Shown here in pieces: positions 25,537-36,013 of a DNA stretch of 64,000 bases. A program made the position numbers and the translations under genes. Within the stretch, counting starts at the first letter, position 1; each line of letters opens with the position of its first letter. The DNA is taken from contig CM068379.1 of assembly GCA_034770075.1 (NCBI GenBank), forward strand, positions 22,815,506-22,879,505. Reading direction: 5' to 3'. The notes under the pieces are model-generated. The model was not told the origin of the DNA. It made no database searches and worked only from the letters and a program-made list of their open reading frames with translations. Origin of the DNA: Aralia elata. Taxonomy: Eukaryota; Streptophyta; Magnoliopsida; Apiales; Araliaceae.

Positions 25537-26509
25537 GATTAGAGGGCTTAAGCCGCGTTCAAATCTTGATGCTGTCCTATCCTTTAAAATTTATGAATGT
25601 GTATGTGCGTGCGACATTTTGACCTGTTTTACTTATTGTTGTGTGAATGTGTGGTTTTGTCCAATAAATGAATGATTTGAATGTGATTGTTTTACTTTAA
25701 AGTAATCATTTGCATACGGTGAGGACGATGAATGTGAATGTATGTTGAGAGAGTACCTCCTCCTGAGGCGAACCTGTCGGTTGCTTATTACTGGACTCGA
25801 AGGGGCTGCTCCCCGGAGATGGCTCAGGAAATGCACCACCCAAATCCGCTCCAATCGAAAGGATTCAGACGAGTAGATTGCGAAGATTTGGGGACCTTCA
25901 TGCCGAAAAGCCCGCGAGAGTAACCCTAGGGGTAGGGTCAGCCTCTGATAAACCTAACGAAAGGGAAGCTTCTTCATGCCCTTTTATCATTCAGTCAAAT
26001 AAATAAAATGTCATGTACAGGGCATACAAACTGTCATACCGTTATCATCATAATAAATATGTCCTGTATCATGTGATTGCATCACCTGCACATATAAAGA
26101 GAATACTGACATGGTTTTTTGCAGGAGGGCAATCCGTGCCACGTACCAAGGTTTTCTAAAAACTTCTAAATACTATCCTGTCATCAAACACTGACCTTAT
26201 TTTGCAGGATAAGATTAAGAGAACCGTGAAAGCGTGGCATAACGATCACAAGGAACCCGGAGTAGGGGCATATTCTACCACACAAAAAAAAGGGGGGAAA
26301 AAGAAAAAGAAAAAGAAGAAAAAAAGAAAAAAAAAAAAAAAAAAAAAGAATAAAAATCAGGCATCAGTATTGACATGCATCTGCCAATTTGTAGTCGGCA
26401 CAGTATTAAACTACGGCCCTTGTTTGTTTGGTGAGATTGCCCCTAGTACCCAATTGAGAGGCCATAAAGTCCATACTCCATCCGTCCAAATGGCAAAAGC
26501 CGGTAGCCA
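25537..26509 (+). other. Ogre-B leader region
   Basis: Related to the Ogre-A leader through 25950. Contains acceptor-like TTTTTTGCAGGAGG (near 26115) and TTTTGCAGGATAAG (near 26200), and an A-rich tract (26280-26348). The 29-base block at 26241-26270 recurs at 27461-27488. No coding domain recognised. Confidence 0.6.
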
Positions 26510-27070
26510 TGAAATTAACAGTTCTACCACTCCAACAATACGGCCGGAATGCGAGGGATGCATCCTAGGACTGAGATTAGCCCTGGGAATTTGCGGCACA
26601 GACTTGTCCGGCCTATGAGGATCAGATCGGAGAGATCTCCCATAGGGAACGGCCTCCCTGAATGGGCTTGGTATCAAAACATTAAGGAGTTCCTTCGAGA
26701 CAACTCCTCTCCCGAAAATGCAGACCTGACCGGGGAAAGAGAAATCCAAGGATGGGCAGTGAATTTTCTTCCTAAGCTACGGAACTGCTGAGATATCTGG
26801 AAGCCGAAGAAGCCCACAGATTAATGAACGAAAGTTACATGGGCAATGTGTGCAGAGCCCATATGAGCAGAACACACTTTTTGCAAAGAAAAGCGTGTGA
26901 ACGGGTCGCTACGGGCTAACCATAAAAAACTGATTGCGATACTCATGTCAGGAAATGCCATCAATGGTCAGATCCATACCAATGTGATCCATGCACCTCC
27001 TAATGAGCTCCATTGCTTGACCTCACCGTGGGCCAGTTGGACCGTGCATCAGGTGATATCCAGGAAGGGA
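26510..27070 (+). pseudogene. Ogre-B RNase H / integrase N-terminal fragment
   Basis: ECEGCILGLRLALGI (26546-26590) is the second RNase H motif seen in Tat elements. It is followed by a degraded link (NFLPKLR, 26761-26781), YLEAEEAHRLMNE (26792-26830) and VIHAPPNELHCLTSPWA (26979-27030), which is the integrase zinc-binding/core entry. The catalytic triad region is absent. It is a fragment in several frames, next to sequence that should lie upstream of RT, so the domain order is permuted. Confidence 0.75.
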
Positions 27071-27109
27071 AAAATCCCGGATTATGGCAGTGGAAATCCC
27101 GGCCAGTAG

Positions 27110-27485
27110 AGGATCAATGGGTTTTAAAATTCTGAGTTTTTATTTCAAATCTCTGCACGCTCACGTCATTTTGTCATGTTCTCCAAAAGAAGATCATGTG
27201 CTGAAATGTTTTATATATATGACAAGCATTTTGTTTTATGTCAGGTACCCCGATTTGAGGCACGCTAGCCTGACAAAGCAATAGGCCCAAATTTGAAGGA
27301 GGATCACGATTTTGGTATAGAGCTAGATTCCGATCTGATGGGGATTGAGCAGGGCGAGACAGATATCGACAATACGCCTGACGAGATCAAGGGATGGGTC
27401 GAAGGTAAACCCAAAACCGACTTAGACCAAACCATCGCCATCAAACATCAGAACCCCTGACGGTCACAAAGAACCCGGAGTAGGG

Positions 27486-27488
<3 letters not shown>
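27110..27488 (+). pseudogene. Ogre-B intron-like and acidic segment
   Basis: A T-rich stretch ending TTTTATGTCAG/GT (27236-27248), then an acidic coding-like part sharing DLDQTIAI-type residues with Ogre-A 19734-19960 (the part ending near 27460). In a complete element this precedes RT; here it follows integrase pieces and is followed by a poly-A tract (27488-27521). Confidence 0.65.

Positions 27489-27521
<33 letters not shown>
27488..27521 (+). repeat. Poly-A tract
   Basis: About 34 consecutive A, followed by three TCAAAAATC-like repeats. It follows the second copy of the GGAACCCGGAGTAGGGGCA-like block, whose first copy (26241-26270) is also followed by an A-rich tract. Confidence 0.9.
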
Positions 27522-27524
<3 letters not shown>

Positions 27525-28120
27525 AAAATCAAAATCTCAAAAATCAAAAATCCCCCCAAACCTTTCAACAAGTCAAAGGACCGGATCTTTTGTCAGCCCA
27601 GCGAGGTACCGAGGCAACCAGTACGAGGGAGATCACAAGAAAAGCAACTTAACACTGGGGCATTTGTCAATTACCCAGGAAATGATAACGTGCAAATGGC
27701 ACCCATGCAACAATCCCATCAGCATGCACCATCATCATCAAGTGTTACCTCATGGTACGATCATCTGGCATTTGTCAAGCATAGTTTTCCCGGGATACGA
27801 TGATCTGCGTGAAAGGGGATTCTATTTGACTTAATAGGAATCGGATTAATTCTGACAAGCAACCGTGGAGCACGATCGTGAGTATGATTAGACGAAGAAG
27901 GCTATTCAACCTTTTGATTGGGTACAAAGCCTTAATTCAAAGCAACGTTTGCGACAGAATCGACCTCATGTGACAGCCTTCACTTTGCATTTGCACAAAC
28001 TTTCAGTTGTGGGGTATAAAACTATGACGACGCTGATGGGCAATTAACACACAGTCAGACAGTCAGTAATTATCAAGCTAAAATCAAGAAGTCAGGCGAT
28101 AAAATGATTATCAAGATAAT
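27522..28120 (+). other. Ogre-B interior, nothing recognised
   Basis: No domain, repeat or signal that I can identify. The word GCACCATCATCATC is mildly repetitive. Confidence 0.5.
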
Positions 28121-28630
28121 GTCTCGAATCGTGGCCTGGGTTATTCGAGTAATTAAGTCCGAGGGGTGTCTCTCTACACCTGGTGCCCTAAAGCCATCTG
28201 GTTTGGGAGTCGCTGGCCCAACACTCGTTTACATGGGTAACTCAGAGCCTAAGAAAACGAGCATTACAGACGAGGAGGCCCGAGCAGATTCGAATCATGG
28301 CATGGGCTACTCGAGTAATTAAGCCTAAGGGGTGTTCTCTACATCTGGTACCCTAAAACCGTCTGGTTTGGGAGTCACCGGCCTAACACTCGCTACGTGG
28401 GTAACTCAAGCCTGAGAAAACGAATCTTGCGCAAGGTCAAGCAAAGAATGAATGGTGCAGACCACCAGCTTGTCTCGAACCATGGCCTTTGTTATTCGAG
28501 TAAATAAACCCGAAGGGGTGTTTGTACACCTAATGCCCCAAAACCGTCTGGTTTGGGAGTCATTGGTCCAAAACTCGTTAAATGGGTAACTTTGAAAAGC
28601 CTAAGAAAACGAGACAAGTGAAGTGGACTA
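28121..28630 (+). repeat. Three-unit tandem repeat
   Basis: Units start at 28125, 28291 and 28476 (CGAATCGTGGCC and variants), so periods are 166 and 185. Each holds TATTCGAGTAATTAA-like text, ACCGTCTGGTTTGGGAGTC and a GGGTAACT block. Units differ by 10-20 percent by eye. The short open frame over unit one is not conserved in the others. Confidence 0.85.
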
Positions 28631-28910
28631 ATAAAGAGAAAAGATTAATGCGAAAAAACTCTCGGGCCCTTTAAACAAGAAGTCATGAAAGAGAAACCCC
28701 TACTGAATGCTGTATCGCCACAGTGCGTTTGTCATATGACGTCAAATCCTGCTATAGGACGTTGTCGAGAATGGAGACAGAGTGCCTTTGACGAGGGAAG
28801 GTAGTTCTTTTGAATTCGACCTCACTCACGTACAGTGGACCATGAATGCTTGAAGGTGTTCTTACGATTTCATAACTCGTCCAATAGAAAGTCATCAACT
28901 CACGAGGGAT

Positions 28911-28911
<1 letters not shown>

Positions 28912-28947
<36 letters not shown>
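28912..28947 (+). repeat. Poly-A tract
   Basis: A run of about 36 A within Ogre-B. No insertion boundary or target duplication was seen around it. Confidence 0.9.
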
Positions 28948-28952
<5 letters not shown>

Positions 28953-29820
28953 TCACGGTTTCACAACTTGCTAGATTGTTGCGATCAATAAATATTCAAT
29001 TTCATGTGCTTTAACTGCATTTTTGTCGAGATTATAATATCTTTGTGTTGAGCTAACACTAACGGCCCGAGCTTTCAAGTTTTGGCATTTGTTAGTCATC
29101 TGATATGCAGGATCTTGCAGAGCTGTGGATAACTCAGCACGGTCAACATCGCGAGTTTTCGATAGAATTTCTTGGCAGCGACACGCGCCAAGGCAGGGCA
29201 GTTAAGAATCGTGAAATGGAAGGAAGCTGAGGCTGTACAGAACTTCTCGTCATTGGGCCTCTCCCCAATCCTGGACTATCACTGCCTCGAACATCCAAAT
29301 GATCCACATGCATGAGAATATACAAGGATGATATAATGCGGGGACAACAGCATATTGGCCCAGCAGAAATGATCAAAAAGGCCAAGGAGCCCAACATAGC
29401 TGTCAATTCATCACAGAGAGCGAAACAGACTGCCTCAAATGAAGACGACCAAGAACAGGGCAGAGTACCAAACCGATGTTGAAGTCTAGAAACTACACTT
29501 CCACGACGAGACGTGATCCAATCAAATGTTGGCAAGCAATGACGACGGTCGATCGAATCGTATCATTTGACTGAACAGGGGTCATTTCTATCTAAACATA
29601 TGTTGTGCACATGCATCTGTCCATAACATATCTGCCAGATCATGCATAACACCTTTTTCATGCATGCAGGTACGATCAAAATGAAAATCTTCAGGAAAGT
29701 ACAAGCACGTCGCTTTCAACCTCACAAATGATCAGAGTGATGGCTTTTGCGGCATGGTACGTGGACAATGTTGGTGGGAGATCCGGGACAGAGGCCGATC
29801 ACACATCCCACTTCAAGAAA
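28948..29820 (+). other. Ogre-B interior, unassigned
   Basis: No domain recognised on either strand; the 130-aa minus frame at 29143-29535 has no motif support. A motif AGACTGTACAGGGGTCATT, here with changes (29567-29587), recurs at 30875 and 35822. The segment ends in CATGCATGCAG/GT near 29670, an acceptor-like site. Confidence 0.5.
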
Positions 29821-29869
29821 TCCCTCAAAATAAAAAAAAAAAAAACAAAAAGAAAAAAAGACAAAAAAC

Positions 29870-30280
29870 AACAAACCCTGGGAAGGGCTGAGATCCACGC
29901 GAACCACAACAAGATGGTGAGCACCCCTGGGAAGGGCTGATATCCACAAAAAGAAAAAAAAGACAAAAAACAACAAACCCTGGGAGGGGCTGAGATCCAC
30001 GCGAACCACAACAAGATGGTGAGCACCCCTGGGAAGGGCTGATATCCACAAAAAGAAAAAAAGAGACAAAAAACAACAAACCCTGGGAAGGGCTGAGATC
30101 CACGCGAACCACAAAAAGATGGTGAGCACCCCTGGGAAGGGCTGATATCCACAAAAAGAAAAAGACAAAAACAACAAACCCTGGGAAGGGCTGAGATCCA
30201 CGCGAACCACAAAAAGATGGTGAGCACCCCTGGGAAGGGCTGATATCCACAAAAAGAAACCCTGGGAAGGGCTGAGATCC
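29870..30280 (+). repeat. Minisatellite of about 104 bases
   Basis: Four to five units, each with two forms of GGGAAGGGCTGA(G/T)ATCCA and an A-rich AAAAGAAAAAAAGACAAAA linker. Units begin at about 29875, 29978, 30079 and 30178, with a partial one at 30258. The last unit runs straight into the CCGGCGACG satellite at 30281. The long minus-strand open frames here only reflect the repeat. Confidence 0.9.
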
Positions 30281-30845
30281 AAGATAACCAACCGGCGACG
30301 ATAACCGGGGGTTACGAGATGGGTGACCGGCGACGATACCCGGCCCTGACGAGACAATCGACCGGCGACGAATAACCGGCGATTACGAGATGGATGTCCG
30401 GCGACGAAAACCGGCTCCGACAAGATAACCAACCGGCGACGATAACCGGGGGTTACGAGATGGGTGACCGGCGACGATACCCGGCCCTGACAAGACAATC
30501 GACCGGCGACGATAACCGGCGATTACGAGATGGATGTCCGGCGACGAAAACCGACTTCGACAAGATAACCAACCGGCGACGATAACCGGGGGTTATGAGA
30601 CGGTGTGACCGGCGACGATACCCGGCCCCGACGAGACAATCGACCGGCGACGATAACCGGCGATTACGAGATGGATGTCCGGCGACGAAAACCGGCTCCG
30701 ACAAGATAACCAACCGGCGACGATAACCGGGGGTTACGAGATGGGTGACCGGCGACGATACCCGGCCCCCGACGAGACAATTGACCGGCGACGATAACCG
30801 GCGATTACGAGATGGATGTCCGGCGACGAAAACTGGCTCCTACAA
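30281..30845 (+). repeat. Ogre-B 3' UTR satellite, 140-141 bases
   Basis: Four units, GACAAGATAACCAACCGG starting at 30419, 30559 and 30700 with a first unit from 30281. Each unit contains four CCGGCGACGATA-type sub-repeats. Variable tandem repeats in the 3' UTR are a described trait of Tat-lineage elements and a source of plant satellites. Confidence 0.92.
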
Positions 30846-31381
30846 GCGGTGACACCTGTAGAATCGTATCAAAAGACTGTACAGGGGTCATTTTTTCAGT
30901 TTAAATGTTGTGTCACATGCATTGAATAAGTGATAATTCTGTACGTGATCCATGCAGGTTAGGTGTCCAAGGTCCTAGCCTATCAGAGTCAAAAGCAATG
31001 GTTGCCAAGAACGATGTTGCGAGGACGAATTCCAAGGATGCCCTTCAAAGCTAGTCAGGAGAATAACTTCCTTTTGATGACAATGGGATGGAATAAGGTG
31101 ATTACGAGAGGGGTGACCGGATATGAGAACCCGACATTCACAGGACAATCGGACCGGATACGAGACCGCGGCGAATTACGAGACGAGCGACAGGTTTAGG
31201 GATTGATGCATTGACACCTGTGTTGCATGCCTTACATCTTGCGTTGCATCATAAGTTGTATTGTGTTGCATCATGTATGCACTGTCATTCTTATGCACTG
31301 TCATTCATGCATCGTGTGTCTACTTCTTTATCATGTTCATTTCATTTAAACATTTCATAAAACATGATAAAGAGGGGCAGC
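30846..31381 (+). other. Ogre-B 3' UTR and polypurine tract
   Basis: Contains TGTACAGGGGTCATT (30879-30893), an acceptor-like CCATGCAG/GT (30950-30960) and, at the end, AAAGAGGGGCAGC (31369-31381), the purine tract that would prime plus-strand synthesis. No coding signal. Confidence 0.7.
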
Positions 31382-33455
31382 TGTAGACACCCAAATTTTG
31401 CGCTTCGTATACTAACCGTGACAGGAGGGCAAAATCGTCAAAATGAAACCGACCTGTGAGAGCGAGGGATGCACAAGAGCGAACATTCCGATGCCACCGC
31501 GACGATTTACAACCGAAACCGAACGTGACAACAGGGTCGTCCGAAATGAGCATGCCTGAATGATGTGGCGCGCTTCCCGGAAATTCCCGGACTGCAGAAT
31601 ACGAGCCTGGTCAGCGAAAACCGACATTGCGGCACGAAAATCGAGGCGTGGCACGAAAATCGAGAAAGTCAAGCCCGCCAGCCGTCGGATAGATCTGCGG
31701 CCCAAATGAGTGCGCCTTTCTGGAAAGTCAGATCCCGAAACCCGGGCTGAGTGGCGAGCCAGCTGGCCAGCCGCAGATCCATCTGCGGCCAGCCGCAGAT
31801 AGATCTGCGGCTGGCTCTGGCCAGCCTATTTAAGCTCAGCCTCGGACAGCATACAGGAAGGTGGGAAGAATTTTGAAGGAAGAAGAATTCTGCAGACAGC
31901 AAGAACACGGAAATAGAGAGAAAAAAGGAGCAAATTTTTGCAATCAAATAGGAAGAAAAGAGAGGAAAAAAAGAGAGGATTTATATTCTTTGATTTTGAA
32001 TTGTACCAAATATACTCCTTATCTTAGTCAAATACACAAGTTCACATCCATTTGAGATTATTTGCAAGGTGAAAAATTCCCTTTGTTCTAGCAATTTTAT
32101 ATTATATTGTTTGGTTAAATTAAAATGTAGTTTTTTCTTGTATATTGTTGTGGATCTATGGATTGAGGACTATTAGGGAGGGTTCCAATTGGAACGAATT
32201 TCTTCCTAATGGTCCGATGATATCCATTTGGTGAATTTTAGCTCGTTGTAATAAATGTATTATGCATAGTTTATTTTAGATTGTTATTTTTAGGATCTTG
32301 TGGGTGTGTAGCGATTTTGGATGTGAGCCTAGGAGCGCGACCCCGTGGTCCAAATCCGATGATGGACATCTTTCGATGTATTGTAATAAATTCGATGTAC
32401 TTTTCATTGTAAATTATGTAATCGTCGGGCCTTAAAACGACGCCAAGGCGAGAATCGTGTTTAAGGCCCCGAAATAGTGAAACTTGTGATTGTAGGCGTT
32501 TGGGGTTATTTTGATGGCTTACATGCCCATGAATAGCTCCGACGCGTGTTTATGCTCGATTTGATTTATGAGACGAAATTGATTTCAAAGCCAAATGATA
32601 AGATCTTCATAAAATCAAGCAAACTAGGCTATTAGCATCACGAGGTTAATAAATGGGAAGTGCTAATGAATGTCGATTTCTATTTCAAACGAGAAAGCTA
32701 AAGGAAATCGTTTTCAAATATCACAAGGAATGATTTTGTCAAATAATTGACGTTTTATTAAACCGTTGTGCATAGGGTTAAAGAGATTCTAGAAGTTGCC
32801 CATCATTTGAGTTACAAAAGCAACGTATAGATCTCGATTCCTATTTTGACAAAGGTTTAAAACTCCTGTTTTGCCCAAAAACCGACACCTAACGAAAAAT
32901 CTCATAGTTTTTTGACAATTAAAATCAAACCTTTCTTATAAAGAATCAAGCTTTCTCGTGTATGCCGAAAAGACATTCCGAAGCATTCTCAAATTAAAGC
33001 ACGACTTTCCCTAAAAATCCAAATGATTCTTTCATACAAACTCACCACAACATTCATTAAGCACACACACACACACACACGCACACATACACATATTCAA
33101 GAATTAAAGGGATAGGAAAAGCATCAAGATTGCGGTAACCGTATTTCACGGAAGTCGGGGGGTGCCTAACACCTTCCCCTCGCTTAAGCAAAGCCCCCGA
33201 ACTCTATGAATCTCGGTTCGCAGACCAATTAATTCGGAGTCATATATGAGCCAGCGATTTATAAAAACGAAAACTCGGATGAGTTGGTACATCCCTTTCA
33301 AATATACCAACTGGCGACTCTGGTTAATTGGCTCATCATAAAAAATGATCTTTCAAAACCCCGTCGACATGAATGCCGACCTTTTCCAAAAAATCATTAA
33401 ATCAAAAGGCTAAAATTGGAAAAGACCAAGAGACGAGAAAAAACCGGCGTCGACA
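31382..33455 (+). repeat. Ogre-B 3' LTR
   Basis: Partner of 23441-25516, same termini, two bases shorter. The hairpin (31788-31815) and TATTTAAG (31827-31834) are conserved, as is an (AC)n run near 33062-33080. It is directly followed by the GCATG duplication. Confidence 0.95.
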
Positions 33456-33717
33456 GCATGGTCAGCTATATCAACAGAGGATCTCTCGATCGTACGATAA
33501 AAAGATAAGACTTCGGAAGTTCAAGGAAAACGATTTGGTGTTGAAAAGAATCATGCCTTGTCAAGACGAGGCCAAGGGGAAGTTTGCCCCGAACTGGGAA
33601 GGGCCATTTGTGATCAAGAAAGTACTATCCGGAGGGGCCCTCATATTGCAAGAAATGGATGGTGAGGTATTTCCACAACCCCTCAATTCTGACTCGGTGA
33701 AGCGGTTCTACACTTAA
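33456..33717 (+). CDS. Ogre-A integrase C-terminus
   Basis: The end of Ogre-A's polyprotein, continuing the frame left at 23440. Residues include HGQLYQQR, the KKIRLRKFKENDLVLKRI stretch, GKFAPNWEGPF and a GGALILQEMDG motif, ending at VKRFYT and a TAA stop (33715-33717). This is the usual C-terminal DNA-binding end of Tat integrases, without a chromodomain. It is the only part of Ogre-A pol in the clean sequence and it is intact, which hints that breaks farther left are partly sequencing errors. Confidence 0.9.
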
Positions 33718-34316
33718 ATCATCAGTTCCTTTTTCCCCTGACAGCGAACTACGTAGGACCTGATCTTCCAACTTGTGGGGGTACGTAGGCAGCCATCATG
33801 GCGCGGTCCGATCCTTTAAAAATAATCCTTTCCCAAACCAAAACCAATTTTCGATAGCCAGATAAAACCTTCCTACACCCTCAAAACCTTCCCGAAACCA
33901 ACTGCCTAACCAGTTTCATCCCAGAATACATACCCTGATCCAACCCAAACAGTTATCCAAAATCTGAGATTCAATCCGACGAAATCAAAGGTGTGCGGCA
34001 ATATCTGTCAAATCTCCATCAGGTCTTGAGGAAAGAAAGAAGGCGAAATGTCAAAATCATGGTCAGTTGGATAAAATGATGATCCAATGGATGGCAATGA
34101 TACGACAAAAGGGGAAAATGGACTAAATTTAAATGCATGTCTATATATATAAGTCGTTTTATTACAAGATTTCTCTTTCAATAACTGATGAAAACCAACA
34201 TAGTCTATGCAGGAAATAAAATAATCTACAAATCTGAAACTAGCCGAAGCAGGATGGACAGGGTGGTGGATAGATCTGAAGCATCAGCATCTCCTGCAAT
34301 CTGCTGCCCCATCATA
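33718..34316 (+). other. Ogre-A post-pol spacer
   Basis: Begins with paired phrases GAACTACGTAGGACCTGAT and GGGGGTACGTAGGCAGCC, common right after integrase in Tat/Ogre elements. The remainder, up to the end of the antisense ORF, shows no domain. It contains a short TATATATA run at 34142. Confidence 0.65.
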
Positions 34317-35796
34317 TCAATACGATCCCAGTAAAGCAGTAGCTCGGCTGACAGTCCCAAAATGAGCATCTACCACTGCCCTGGTCTGAAATACAATGGC
34401 CTCTCTATCGGCAATGGCAGCATCTCTAGCCCGAATGGCCTCATCTCTCTCGGCAAGGGCGGCATCCCTCTCGGCTTCAGTAGTAATCAGGGCCAGGCGG
34501 AGTCGGGAATCCTCAGCGACCCGACTCGGGGCAGAATCGGCTGAAATGGAATGGTCTGTGGTATTTTCTGTGAAGATCACTCCAGAGTCATCAAAGGCCC
34601 CAGTCCGACTCAAACTAGCTGAATCCAGGTCTCCACGCAACCACTGTACGTAGGCAAATGTCTGGATGTGACAGCTTTCACTATATTCGGCAAAGATCCT
34701 GCAATCCCAAAGCTCGTATACCTGCAGTAGATCCCTCTCTGTACAGGATGATATAAGGAATCGGTATGCGGTTGCACCCGCGAAGGGATGTAAATCCTGT
34801 GTCTGATCAAAACTGCCCCATAACCGCCAGGGGATGATAGGTCGTCACGCCCCTCAAACCAGCAATGGGGATGAAATCCATGCCAGGCACATGAGTCAAG
34901 AAGCTCATGAAGGAGCAATAGCCCGAATAAAACCAATAGATGAAAGGGGTCCTCAATGATAGACAAAAATGATGTCCAGGAGGCCACATCAGTACAACTC
35001 ACGGGACGAAACGAAAACTGCGCGGCTATGTTGTGACTTAAGCAAAACCCTTGGCGGCGGAAGTGGCCGATGGGACTAAGATGACTCATGAACCCACACA
35101 TACAGCAAAGTCGAGCTCCCTCTGAAGAATCTTCCTCGGAAGGACTGGCAATATGTGGCCGACATATAGGTGTCCGCCAATATCATGGGGTAGAATGGTG
35201 TGATCCTCCTGAAGGGCCCTAATGGCCGCAACAATCCGCATGTCCAAGTGATCGGATCCTGCAGGCAAATACAAAACTGAGATGACACAGGCCATCAGAA
35301 CGCCCACTCTCAAGGCATCCCAGCGCTCCTCGGACACGGAAAAATCACCGAGGAAAGGACGGAAACTGTCAGGTGAGCCAAATCGGTCAATCAAGAATTG
35401 AAGAGGAACCATATGGTCTGATGTGATTACCGGTAATAAGACAGCCCTCCGCAAACCGGTAAAAGTCAAGAATTGACGGCGCATGGAACCAACGGTAACC
35501 CTAGCACAGGGACCATCCAACGGCAAGCCGGTGAAGCGAGCATACTCCTCAAGGGTGGGGGTCAGCTCTACTGTCCCAAACCTAAACACCTGACGGGCAG
35601 GGGCCCAACAGCTCAAAAGACCATCCACAAAGCCCGCTGGCACCCGGAAGGTTAATAAGGACCAAGAATGTCCCAAAAGACCATCTACGATAACCCTATC
35701 TGCTGGCAGTAGACTGTCCAACCAGCGGAAGAGGCTGCCAATCAACCCTGTGGGAGGAATGGAATCCAAACGAACCACGGCATCCGAGGACGACAT
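34317..35796 (-). pseudogene. Ogre-A antisense ORF 1 (DUF7745-like)
   Basis: Runs opposite to gag-pol. Start codon at 35796. The first exon gives 230-odd residues with TFRVPAGFVDGLL, FRFGTVELTPTLEEYARF and GLPLDG, resembling the plant DUF7745 / plant-mobile-domain group found in transposons. A predicted intron at 35018-35103 (GTATGTGT to GCGCAG) joins phase 0 to FSFRPVSCTDVASW. Then come two single-base frame shifts (near 34900 and 34810) through MDFIPIAGLRGV and TFAYVQWLRGDLDSA. The C-terminus is a coiled-coil-like stretch (AERDAALAERDEAIRARDAA, 34395-34460) with a stop at 34317. Function unknown. The family name is from motif resemblance only. Confidence 0.72.
35018..35103 (-). other. Predicted intron in antisense ORF 1
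   Basis: 86 bases with GTATGTGT at the 5' site and CGCGCAG at the 3' site. Removing it links two open frames in phase 0 and skips a stop codon. Confidence 0.6.
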
Positions 35797-36013
35797 CTGT
35801 GAAAAAAAATAGTATCAAAAAAGACTGTACAGGGGTCATTCTCTACCCATAAATAAAAAGCATGCATCATACAGTTAATAATAAAATAGGTGAATTCCAT
35901 AAAGTAAAAAAAGAAAATTGTGCATAAATAAATAAATGAGTTCAGTACATAGTGCATAAATGAAAAAGAAATCTAAGCAGGTGCCGATACAAAAGGCCCT
36001 ATCCTATCCTGGT
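35797..36013. other. Spacer between the two antisense ORFs
   Basis: AT-rich, without coding signal. Contains GTATCAAAAAAGACTGTACA (35812-35831) just upstream of ORF 1, a motif also in Ogre-B at 30866. Confidence 0.6.

Larger units (their letters stand above)
23441..33455 (+). mobile_element. Ogre-B: rearranged, probably non-autonomous Tat/Ogre element
   Basis: Flanked by a perfect GCATG duplication (23436-23440 and 33456-33460), inserted into Ogre-A's integrase in the same orientation. LTRs of 2076 and 2074 bases frame a 5.9-kb interior with a tRNA-Arg primer site, leader, RNase H and integrase fragments, intron/acidic segment, several tandem repeats and the 3' satellite. No gag, protease or RT was found. 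It would need proteins from another element to move. It lies outside the noisy zone and its LTRs look very alike, so it is probably younger than Ogre-A, as the nesting requires. Confidence 0.93.

Noticed and set aside
26202..26618. 138-codon Lys-rich ORF
   Set aside because: The Lys run is an A-rich tract; the end of the frame is the RNase H fragment, which has its own homology.
29143..29535. 130-codon minus-strand ORF in Ogre-B
   Set aside because: No motif, no partner in Ogre-A, and the composition fits chance.
29722..30498. Long minus-strand open frames (up to 258 codons) with repeated residues
   Set aside because: They only translate the minisatellite and satellite; similar frames are open in other phases of the same repeat.
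33450..33465. Internal deletion joining an LTR to an integrase tail
   Set aside because: The GCATG duplication and in-phase codons at 23440 and 33461 show a nested insertion instead.
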